A DNA stretch of 31,682 nt from Rozella allomycis CSF55 (Eukaryota; Rozellomycota), in contig KE561194.1 of assembly GCA_000442015.1 (NCBI GenBank), positions 1-31,682 on the forward strand, written 5' to 3'. The notes below the pieces were generated by a model, which had not been told where the DNA came from, made no database searches, and saw only the letters and a program-made list of their open reading frames with translations. The position numbers and the translations under genes are program-made. Position 1 is the stretch's first letter. Each line of letters opens with the position of its first letter. This document shows positions 8,401-15,864 of the stretch, piece by piece.

Positions 8401-9214
8401 AACTAAAATGCAGAAAGAGAGTTTTAAGAAGATTAGAATTCACAAGTCCATCTGATGTCATTGAAATCAAAGGTAACAGAAGTTTTGAAGGTTTCAACTT
8501 AGGTAACAGAGGTTTAAAGTTTCAACTTAGGTAACAGAGGTTGAAATAGTTAACCTCTAGGTACCAATCATTTCAACTCATAAATTCTAGGTACAAATCA
8601 TTTCAACTCTTAAATTCTAGGTACAAATCATTTCCTCTCATAAATTCTAGGTAGAGTAGCGTGCGAAATTAGCTCCGGTGATGAACTTTTATTAACTGAA
8701 TTGATCTTCAACGGCGCCTTCAATGATCTCACTGTAGATCAAATAAACGCTCTCCTCTCTTGTTTTGTCTTTCAAGAAAAATCTGAAGACAATTCAAAAC
8801 TAAAATCTGAATTAGCAAAACCTCTTAAACTATTACACGACACTGCCAGAAAAATAGCCCAAGTTTCAAAGGAATCAAAATTAAACATCAATGAAGAAGA
8901 CTATGTTAATTCTTTCAGACCTGAATTAATGGATGTTGTTTACGCTTGGTCTCAAGTAGATGTTTCAATTTGAAATTATTTAGGGTGCAAAGTTTTCGCA
9001 GATTTGTAAAATGACTGATGTGTTTGAAGGATCTATCATTAGATGCGTTAGAAGATTGGAAGAATTGTTGAGACAAATGACTATGGCTGCTAAATCTATC
9101 GGTAACACTGAACTAGAAAATAAGTTTGCTCAAGGTATTCAATAATTGTTTCTTTCAATAGGTATCAACAAGATTAAACGTGACATTGTTTTCACCAACT
9201 CTCTCTATCTATAA
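5437..9214 (+). CDS. MTR4: MTR4-type DExH RNA helicase of the nuclear exosome
   Basis: Fourteen exons encode about 998 residues once the overlap at N7338 is collapsed, the usual Mtr4 length. Mtr4 is the ATP-dependent 3'-5' helicase that feeds RNA to the nuclear exosome, in TRAMP and related complexes. Motifs in order: TSAGKT (Walker A, split by an intron at 5915-5970), FDEVHYMRD (DEVH box), [20 protein letters not shown] (motif VI), then the arch/KOW region ([11 protein letters not shown]) and the C-terminal helical bundle ending near [22 protein letters not shown] and LSATIPNA favour Mtr4 over Ski2. Exons: 5437-5607, 5692-5914, 5971-6167, 6194-6605, 6632-6895, 6922-7208, 7297-7407, 7436-7597, 7626-7794, 7821-8045, 8167-8472, 8651-8955, 8984-9134, 9162-9214. 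Five of the 13 introns are composite arrays. It converges on the forkhead gene, 134 bp away. Confidence 0.95.
5608..5691 (+). other. composite intron A of MTR4: three abutting GT-AG units
   Basis: Between FSTR and VEREVQEG lie 84 nt made of units 5608-5636 (29), 5637-5664 (28) and 5665-5691 (27). Each begins GTAA and ends AG, with no base between units. Units 2 and 3 share the start GTAAAATAAT. Unit 2 and unit 3 each bring in-frame stops if retained, and only removal of all three joins the exons in phase 0. Confidence 0.85.
5915..5970 (+). other. composite intron B of MTR4: two abutting GT-AG units
   Basis: A 56-nt intron splits the Walker A codon between TCAG and CTGGAAAG. It divides exactly into 5915-5941 (27 nt, GTAAGG...GAGGAG) and 5942-5970 (29 nt, GTATTT...GATAG). 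The two halves are not obviously similar, so shared ancestry of the units is not shown here, only the GT-AG modularity. Confidence 0.75.
7209..7296 (+). other. composite intron C of MTR4: three abutting units, two near-identical
   Basis: Between NMIK and GQADALN lie units 7209-7238 (30), 7239-7266 (28) and 7267-7296 (30). Units 1 and 2 share the tail TAGTGAAGACTAG and nearly all of the rest (two substitutions and a 2-nt indel), so unit 2 is a tandem copy of unit 1 with its ends exactly on the splice sites. Unit 3 is AT-rich and unrelated. Confidence 0.9.
7300..7376. repeat. 38-bp duplication flanking N7338 (contig overlap) inside an MTR4 exon
   Basis: Bases 7300-7337 and 7339-7376 both encode [13 protein letters not shown] and differ at one base. 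Mtr4 proteins have this segment once. Copy plus N is 39 nt, so a model that ignores the artefact stays in frame but carries a spurious 13-residue repeat. Confidence 0.9.
8046..8166 (+). other. composite intron D of MTR4: four abutting GT-AG units
   Basis: 121 nt separate KKRLG from [11 protein letters not shown] (phase 1). They divide into 8046-8075 (30), 8076-8104 (29), 8105-8135 (31) and 8136-8166 (31). Every unit starts GTAA and ends TAG or AAG. Units 1 and 2 start alike (GTAAG-AAG); units 3 and 4 are pyrimidine-rich and resemble each other in composition only. Confidence 0.85.
8473..8650 (+). other. composite intron E of MTR4: six abutting GT-AG units in two subfamilies
   Basis: 178 nt separate VIEIK and [11 protein letters not shown] (phase 1). 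Units: 8473-8502 (30), 8503-8530 (28), 8531-8560 (30), 8561-8590 (30), 8591-8620 (30), 8621-8650 (30). Units 1-3 begin GTAACAGA(A/G)G and units 1-2 end TTTCAACTTAG. Units 4-6 begin GTAC(A/C)AATCATTTC and end TAAATTCTAG, differing from each other at two or three of 30 positions. The downstream exon itself begins GTAGAG, so even the true acceptor is an AG|GT seam. This is the clearest case of whole-intron tandem amplification in the window. Confidence 0.93.
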
Positions 9215-9348
9215 ATTAAGTAGTTTTAAGTATAATTAAAGAGTTTTAGCGTAATTCTGAGAATAGTTTAAACTCTTTTTGAAATAGTTTACCCACTTCC
9301 CTTTAAAACCCACATTCTGTTGTACACAAAAATTAAAAAACTTTATTT

Positions 9349-10402
<1,054 letters not shown>

Positions 10403-10408
10403 GGAAAG

Positions 10409-10417
10409 GTAAACAAA
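10409..10417 (+). promoter_or_regulatory. forkhead consensus site GTAAACAAA beside the forkhead gene start
   Basis: GTAAACAAA fits the forkhead core consensus (RYAAAYA) exactly and begins 7 bp from the ATG at 10402. A second related site, ATAAACAA, is at 10643-10650 in the same divergent intergenic region, shared with the polysaccharide deacetylase gene. Autoregulation is an inference from position. Confidence 0.4.
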
Positions 10418-10822
10418 CCGGGGCGATATATTAAATTAAGGCGAAATTTCAGGAAATTAAATTAATTTCGAGAATGAAATTTCCGGGTTGTTTGTGGGGA
10501 TTGTTGAGGAGTGGTGGGAATATAATTTATTTGGTGGTGATGGGATGGGGTCGCTGAGTTGGAATGTTTATATTTGGTGAAAAAAATATTTCAATAATAA
10601 TAATAATAAAGAGATGAAAACAATGTGTCTTAAAAGTAAAGAATAAACAACAAACAAAATAACAAATGGTTTATGTCTAATAAATGAGATAGGGTGTTCA
10701 TTAATTCTACAATTCGTTGGCAAAATTAAGTCTTATGAATTAATCAATTAATGTTATGTGTGATTTCATTGGTGTCAAAAGATTGAAATATTGACAAAGG
10801 AAGCCACCTAATTAGTATCTTT
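10418..10822. other. intergenic region between divergent forkhead and deacetylase genes
   Basis: No coding exon is supported. The part nearest the forkhead gene (about 10480-10560) is G-rich on the plus strand. Further on there is a short AAT run (about 10595-10607). The rest is AT-rich and should contain both promoters. Confidence 0.5.
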
Positions 10823-11722
10823 ATGCTGAAAGGTTTTTCAAAACCAGCATTCGCACTCCTTTCACTATCATTGATGTTTGTCTATCTCATTAAGGTTAAT
10901 CGCAATGTGAAAAGTGAACTTGATGAACTAAAAACTCATTATGAAATGTTACAAATTGAATTGAAACAGACACAATCGTTGAAAGTGATAGAATCGAACC
11001 ATGTAAATGTGACAAGCATACCAAGACTTTACAAAAAGGAAAGAATTCATAATAGACGAAAGAATTATCAAACACAGCAAGATTCCATTAGAGTGTTTTC
11101 CTCATGCACAAAAAATGGCGTCATAGCAATTACAATAGATGATGGTCCTGGAGTCTCTACTAGTCGTATCCTTGATGTTTTTAAGAAATACAACTCCAAA
11201 GCAACATTTTTCTTTGTCGGAGTCAATTTTGAAAAGTACGGAAATATAATTAAACCTGCATTTGATGAAGGTCACTTGATTGCCTCTCACACTTGGAGTC
11301 ACATAGACTTTTCTGAATCAACAGATGATAAAATAAAAGAAGAAATTGGTAAGAATAATAATGGCTTTAGAAACCTCATCCGTGCAGTTCCTAGATATAT
11401 TAGACCACCATACGGCACATTTACTCACAATGCTGGTAGAATTTTAAAAGAAATGGGTTTCGAGGCAGCCGTTCGTTGGGATTACGATACTAGAGATTGG
11501 GATACTAATCAATCATCAAATGTTGTGTCTTCATTTCAGAGGATTTTTGACAGCAAGCCTGAAAACTCCTCGTTTCTTGTTTTAATGCACGATATGGAAC
11601 ATTCAGCCGAAGCTTTAAGTTTAATAGTACCCAAATTAGTTGAAAAAGGATATAAACTGGTGAGAGTTGACGAGTGTTTGGGGATCCCCGAGTCCAGAGC
11701 GTATAAATACGAAGAATTATAG
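10823..11722 (+). CDS. membrane-anchored polysaccharide (chitin) deacetylase, CE4/NodB family
   Basis: 299 residues, intronless. Residues 8-24 are a hydrophobic signal anchor, followed by a helical, probably coiled-coil stem (about 28-55) and a basic linker, so the enzyme is likely a type II membrane protein facing the lumen or cell surface. The NodB domain (about 99-285) keeps the five CE4 motifs: TIDDGPG (catalytic base Asp106, metal ligand Asp107), SHTWSH (metal ligands His156, His160), RPPYG, YDTRDW, and LMHD with the catalytic His256. Family members remove acetyl groups from chitin or related polymers, and all key residues are present. Its neighbours are a secreted lipase downstream and the forkhead gene upstream. 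Substrate is inferred, not shown. Confidence 0.92.
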   Translation: MLKGFSKPAFALLSLSLMFVYLIKVNRNVKSELDELKTHYEMLQIELKQTQSLKVIESNHVNVTSIPRLYKKERIHNRRKNYQTQQDSIRVFSSCTKNGVIAITIDDGPGVSTSRILDVFKKYNSKATFFFVGVNFEKYGNIIKPAFDEGHLIASHTWSHIDFSESTDDKIKEEIGKNNNGFRNLIRAVPRYIRPPYGTFTHNAGRILKEMGFEAAVRWDYDTRDWDTNQSSNVVSSFQRIFDSKPENSSFLVLMHDMEHSAEALSLIVPKLVEKGYKLVRVDECLGIPESRAYKYEEL

Positions 11723-11823
11723 TCAATAAAATAAATAAATTTGCAGATTTTCATTTTATACGATGCTACTTTTTTTGTTGTTTATCTGAGATTTGGTGGC
11801 GCAATAATTAAGTGGCACAGCAG

Positions 11824-12756
11824 ATGCAAATATTTTCACTAGCTCTTCTTTTCTGTATCTCCAGCATATTCGCATTTGAAAATGTTTCGCGCTCTGTTAA
11901 AAATATACGATGCGCTTATCCCAAATTTTATCAGACACCGGAGTGTGTAGATTACATTCAAACAACAAAGTCCATGGTGATGCTATACAAAACTATTCCA
12001 TTTGCTCTAGTTCAATATACAGAAGTAGAACTAGAAATAGCTTTTAGAGGAAGCTCGACTGTAGATGACTGGGTTGTAAACCTCAGTTTGCTGTCTGCTG
12101 AACTCGAGCCCGCCATCATGCAAGGAAACATTACGGTTCACAGTGGGTTCTATAAAAAGTCACTTAAACTACTGCCTTCTGTTAAAACTGCTATTAATAC
12201 ATTTAGGTCTATGTATCAGATTGATAGATATGTGTTTTCAGGTCATTCACAAGGAGGTGCTTTGGCTGTGATCACATCGCTGTTGGTGAAAGACTGGTTC
12301 CTGGAGCTTAACGAACACTTTAATTTTGTTGTATATACTTTTGGTTCTCCTAAATTGTTTTTTGGTGATATTTCGCAGGAAGTTCATGATAAAATCTACA
12401 GGTTCATAACCCCCAGTGACCCAGTGCCGGAGCTCCCGCCTCTTATGAACCATGGTGGCAAAGAAATAGTGCTGTCAAAATCAAAAACTACTTCAAGAGT
12501 CCTTAAAACTCTAAAGAAATTTGTGATCTCCATATCAATGGGCGTAGCGTTGAACACCGTTACTTCATACATTAATTTTCCACCAAAGGAAAATGATAAA
12601 GATGAGAAAAAAGAACAAAGCTTGTCTAAGGTATTTAATGGAATTGCCACTGGTGTCGGTATTGTCGCTCTTGCAAAAATGTTGATCCAAGATCATTTAA
12701 CGCCGGCATATGAAAAAGCAGTCAAAAAGTTTGTTGACAGGTTAAAAATATATTAA
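11824..12756 (+). CDS. secreted class-3 lipase, paralog 3
   Basis: 310 residues, intronless. The frame is open from a GTG at 11812, but the first ATG is 11824, which starts directly at a signal peptide (MQIFSLALLFCISSIFAF). Motifs: FRGSSTVDDW (74-83), HSGFY (106-110), GHSQG with Ser142, Asp199 in PSDPVPELPP, and His291 in DHLTPAYEK, each aligning with paralog 1. The Cys30/Cys41 pair near the N terminus also matches paralog 1. It sits about 8.5 kb from the other two lipases, separated by MTR4, the forkhead gene and the deacetylase, so the family is dispersed locally rather than one array. TGGCGC occurs at 11797-11802, about 21 bp before the ATG. Confidence 0.91.
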   Translation: MQIFSLALLFCISSIFAFENVSRSVKNIRCAYPKFYQTPECVDYIQTTKSMVMLYKTIPFALVQYTEVELEIAFRGSSTVDDWVVNLSLLSAELEPAIMQGNITVHSGFYKKSLKLLPSVKTAINTFRSMYQIDRYVFSGHSQGGALAVITSLLVKDWFLELNEHFNFVVYTFGSPKLFFGDISQEVHDKIYRFITPSDPVPELPPLMNHGGKEIVLSKSKTTSRVLKTLKKFVISISMGVALNTVTSYINFPPKENDKDEKKEQSLSKVFNGIATGVGIVALAKMLIQDHLTPAYEKAVKKFVDRLKIY

Positions 12757-12781
12757 TAAATAAAATTACATTGTTATATTA

Positions 12782-12789
12782 TGACGTCA
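12782..12789. promoter_or_regulatory. palindromic ATF/CREB-type site TGACGTCA
   Basis: A perfect CRE palindrome lies between the 3' end of lipase paralog 3 and the tRNA-Ser gene. It is 3' of both genes, so its relevance is doubtful. It is listed because an exact 8-bp palindrome containing CpG is rare in such AT-rich DNA. Confidence 0.3.
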
Positions 12790-12803
12790 TAAATTTTTAA
12801 ACG

Positions 12804-12811
12804 AAAAAAAA
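12804..12811 (-). terminator. Pol III terminator of tRNA-Ser
   Basis: Eight consecutive T on the minus strand begin two bases past the discriminator base of the tRNA at 12813. Confidence 0.85.
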
Positions 12812-12812
12812 T

Positions 12813-12894
12813 CGACAGCAACAGGATTTGAACCTGTGCGGGAAAATCCCACTTGATTTCGAGTCAAGCACCTTAACCACTCGGTCATGCTGTC
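12813..12894 (-). tRNA. tRNA-Ser (CGA)
   Basis: Read on the minus strand the 82-nt gene has acceptor GACAGCA pairing with TGCTGTC, discriminator G, a D arm with the box A motif (GACCGAGTGGTTAAGG), an anticodon stem CTTGA/TCAAG around CTCGAAA with anticodon CGA, a long paired variable arm (GGGATTTTCCC) typical of tRNA-Ser, and the GGTTCAAATCC box B. No intron. Confidence 0.96.
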
Positions 12895-13215
12895 TACGTC
12901 AAAAGGGACTTCAGAAAACATTATATAATGAAATAAAGGATAGATATTTATTCAAAAAAACTGTCTCTATATACACATCTTGTTCCACTAAAATGCGAAT
13001 AACTCAAATCTCCGCCTCATGATTCTAGTCCAAAATGACCTTCTTTGGGATTTCAAACACAACAATTGATTAAATATAACTCATTTGCTTTGTTCAAGTT
13101 CTCATTAGTAGATGTGGCCTGTTCTCACTCTTAATAAATTTGTAATAATAAACTGATAAACAACCCTTCAGGTTTCCAATGTTCCATTATATAACTTGAT
13201 GTGCTTGTTTATTTC
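12895..13215. other. stretch without a convincing gene
   Basis: AT-rich, no exon supported on either strand. The part adjoining 13216 is presumably the 3' UTR of the Tra2-like gene. Confidence 0.5.
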
Positions 13216-13882
13216 TTAACGAGATCTAGATCTCTCTCTTCTTGGGGAAACAGACATACGGCGACGAGGTGGAGAACGTGAGTATCTTCTTGGAGAGCGA
13301 CGGCGATTGTATTCTCTGTCATCATCACGACGTCTATCGTTATAACGACGAGGAGGAGAACGGCTGTAGCGTCTTCTGCGTGGTGGAGAACGGTCTCTGT
13401 AGCTAACACGTCCACGGTATTCACCAGGTGTTGGAGTATGTGGTTTCTTTGTAGCAGAAAAATCAACACGGATTTCTCTTCCATCCATAAGCTATTTTAA
13501 TAAATTCAAAAAATGTTACGGTTCCACTGGCTTTCTTGACGGCTTCTTCGGCTTCAGAAATGGTCGAGTAGTTGATGAACCCGAATCCACGAGAACGGCG
13601 GTCCTTGTCGTGCACAAGAGTGATTTGTTCAATTTTTCCAAACTGATTGAAAACTTCTTCTAAATCACGTTCAGTTGTTCTCAAAGACAAACCGAAAACA
13701 CCAATGACCTTGCAAGGTGGAACTGGTTCACGATTAAAACGACGAACAGGAGCTGGACTGCGTCTTTCACGGCTGTAACGTCTGCGTGGAGCTGGAGAAC
13801 GCTCTGGTGAGCGAGAATAGCGACGGCGTGGTGGTGAACGGTCGCGACTATATCTGCGTGGAGCACGTGGTGGATAACCCAT
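13216..13882 (-). CDS. Tra2-like SR splicing factor (RS-RRM-RS)
   Basis: Two exons, 13520-13882 and 13216-13491, with a 28-nt intron, encode 212 residues. The order is an Arg/Ser-rich head (about 1-53, with repeated RRYSR and SPPRR), one RRM (about 57-135) with RNP2 VIGVFGL and RNP1 [10 protein letters not shown], and a second RS tail. The linker after the RRM reads [11 protein letters not shown], the hallmark of Transformer-2 proteins, which bind GAA-rich exonic enhancers and help define splice sites in the nucleus. The start at 13882 follows a CTTTCAG-T context that looks like a 3' splice site, so a 5' leader exon is possible. A duplicated leader lies 339 bp upstream. Confidence 0.9.
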
Positions 13883-14153
13883 ACTGAAAGAAGTCTATTG
13901 ACAAGGGGCTGTTTCTGATAATTGGTGTTACAGATCGATCGTTAAGAATAGAAACAGCTTCTATGAATAGCAAGAATAGCAACAGGGATCTAAGAATAAG
14001 TTGAATAACAAGCGTGAATGAAGCAAACCAATCAGAGGAATCTCCTTAATTAAATAAATAATTTGGGGGTGTCTGTTGACCCAGGCCCACACAGACAGAA
14101 ACCATAATCGAATAAACTCTTTAATAAAATGCGATTTGTCGACAAATATAGCG

Positions 14154-14260
14154 TTTTTCTTACGGTATTCTNAGTCACGACGGTCCTTTGGAGCAGGTGG
14201 TGGTGAACGGTCAAGGTCCATACTGAAAAAAGTCTATTGACAAGGGCCTGTTTCTGGTAA
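14154..14260 (-). other. duplicate 5' leader and short first exon of the Tra2-like gene
   Basis: Bases 14220-14260 repeat 13881-13921 (the leader just upstream of the Tra2-like ATG) with three differences over 41 nt, both copies ending TTTCAGTATGG on the minus strand. The copy at 14221 begins its own frame, MDLDRSPPPAPKDRRD, which looks like an RS-type head, then meets N14172 and EYR before a GTAAGA donor. It could be an alternative first exon or the relic of a partial gene duplication. Because of the N the splice phase into 13882 cannot be settled. Confidence 0.5.
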
Positions 14261-14312
14261 AATCCTTATTGGAAGAGTACCCAAACAGAGTGAAAAATAA
14301 TTAAATATAAGA

Positions 14313-15491
14313 ATGAATTTTTACTCTTCCGCGTTCCAACCATCAAAGACATCTCCTTGGTACAAAGCTTTGGCTTTGGCTACTGGGTGGTCAAAACATG
14401 AGACAGCAGAAGGAAAAACATTTTATTTTAATCCAATCACCGGTGTTTCTACTTTTGTGAAGCCAACAGATGACCAGGAAAAACCTTTCGCAATTAAAGC
14501 TATTGGAAACTCACCGTGGAGGATTGTTTACACAGATAAACAACATTATTATTTCTACAACAAGGAAACACGATGGTGTGGGTGGTTTCCTCCTCAAGAT
14601 GTCCTGGAACAATTTATTTGGCCCATGGATGATGACGAAAGAATGGATCTTTTGGACCCGTCCACCGCTTTGGTTTCTGAAGCTGAAGAAGAAAGCATTA
14701 AAGATGAAAAGGAAGAAGAAGAAGCTTTAGAACATGATGAGGATAAGGATGAGGAAGAAGAAACACCCGATACCAAAAAGATCAGATTGGACGATATTGA
14801 ACAAGTTATAGCAACAAAAGAGCTAACGACTCAAGAAAAAACACAAAAATTTATTGAATTACTGAAAGAAAATAATGTATCACCTTATGACTCTTGGGCT
14901 TTGGTAGTTCCAAAAATTAAGGATGACGAGAGATTTCAACTTTTAACTTCCGAAAAAGAAAAAACCAAAGCTTTTGCAGCCTATGGCAAAGATATGATCC
15001 AGGCTATTCAAGAAGAGCAACGTATGAAAAAGGAAGCTCTTTGCAAAGAATTTGAATTGTATGTGATGGAAAATGTTTCTGAAAAATCATATTTTGACGA
15101 TTTCAAAAGAAATATTAAACGGTTGAGCAAGTTTAAGTCGTTGGATTCGTATTTTGTCGAGAAAACATTCAAAGACAGGGTTAAATTTTTGAAAAAATCA
15201 AAAAGTGAGACAAGCACGAATGTTACTGTTCAAAAGAAGGATGAATTTTGGCAACTGCTGCTTGATACTTTAGAGATTCACATGAAAAGCAGATGGAGGG
15301 ATGTTAAACCTTTGATCCAGAATGATGAAAGATTTAATTCCGTTTCAAGCATGTCAGAAAAGGAAGATATATTTTATGATTATCTAGAGTTTTTAAAATC
15401 GGAAAGTGAACAAGATAGAAAGTCTCGATTGGAGCGGCAAGCAATGAACAAATCAAGTATTGAGTCAGTAGCTAATAAACTAAAGAAGTGA
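14313..15491 (+). CDS. WW/FF-domain pre-mRNA splicing protein (URN1/TCERG1-like)
   Basis: 392 residues, single exon. Two WW modules come first: GWSKHE...FYFNP...FVKP (about 25-51), in which the second signature Trp is Phe48, and PWRIVYTDKQHYYFYN...GWFPP (about 68-94). An acidic Glu/Asp-rich linker (about 108-155) and a basic patch DTKKIRLDD follow, then FF-type helical repeats around 172-226, 238-295 and 308-365 (conserved WALVVPKIKDDERF and WRDVKPLIQNDERF). Proteins of this build (yeast Urn1, animal TCERG1) bridge spliceosomal snRNPs and RNA polymerase II. Its start lies 91 bp from the duplicate leader of the Tra2-like gene on the other strand, so two splicing factors may share a promoter region. 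Confidence 0.87.
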   Translation: MNFYSSAFQPSKTSPWYKALALATGWSKHETAEGKTFYFNPITGVSTFVKPTDDQEKPFAIKAIGNSPWRIVYTDKQHYYFYNKETRWCGWFPPQDVLEQFIWPMDDDERMDLLDPSTALVSEAEEESIKDEKEEEEALEHDEDKDEEEETPDTKKIRLDDIEQVIATKELTTQEKTQKFIELLKENNVSPYDSWALVVPKIKDDERFQLLTSEKEKTKAFAAYGKDMIQAIQEEQRMKKEALCKEFELYVMENVSEKSYFDDFKRNIKRLSKFKSLDSYFVEKTFKDRVKFLKKSKSETSTNVTVQKKDEFWQLLLDTLEIHMKSRWRDVKPLIQNDERFNSVSSMSEKEDIFYDYLEFLKSESEQDRKSRLERQAMNKSSIESVANKLKK

Positions 15492-15864
15492 AAGCACAAT
15501 AAAATAGAATTCCTTTGTATTTCATATTTTAGTTAACTGGGCCTCTGCTAACGAGAAAAATGGATAACATTACTATTAATATTTATAACTTTATTTATTT
15601 TCCTTAGAGGAGTTTCAATTTATCATGGCCAATGGTCATGGTCATGGTGATGATTCAACTGATGAAATTATTTCGTTAGCTATCCGCCCATTGCCTCTAT
15701 TGATTTTGTAATAGATTTCACTTTCAGGTACTCATTGAAGAATGCCTGCCAATAATTAATTAAACCAGCTATTTCAAAAAAATTAAAGATTGAGGTTTTA
15801 ACCTGCCTTAATTCTTTTTTACGTATAAGTATATTGCATTTGATTTGTGGCGCTTTTAAATTCC
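15492..15864. other. intergenic region with a doubtful tiny frame
   Basis: A short plus-strand frame starting MANGHGHGDDSTDEI around 15624 might be spliced through a GTAATAG...AG interval, but it would give only about 35 residues and I recognise nothing. A minus-strand frame (15680-15886) overlaps the start of RCY1 and is probably spurious. TGGCGC at 15848-15853 lies 11 bp before the RCY1 ATG. Confidence 0.3.

Noticed and set aside
8473-8650. Regular 30-bp units resembling a CRISPR-like or microsatellite array
   Set aside because: There is no repeat-spacer alternation, the locus is inside a eukaryotic gene, and each unit has donor and acceptor dinucleotides with the flanking exons in correct phase. 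An intron array explains it better.
13209-13866. Long frames in other registers of the Tra2-like gene
   Set aside because: They are shadows caused by the repetitive Arg/Ser codons; the true frame has the RRM and the HTPTPG linker.
14162-14182. N14172 as another contig overlap
   Set aside because: No duplicated sequence is seen on either side, so it may be an ambiguous base or a real gap.
15847-15864. GTG start and longer N terminus for RCY1; likewise GTG at 11812 for lipase 3
   Set aside because: In a nuclear eukaryotic gene ATG is expected, and the first ATGs (15865, 11824) begin at the F-box and the signal peptide.
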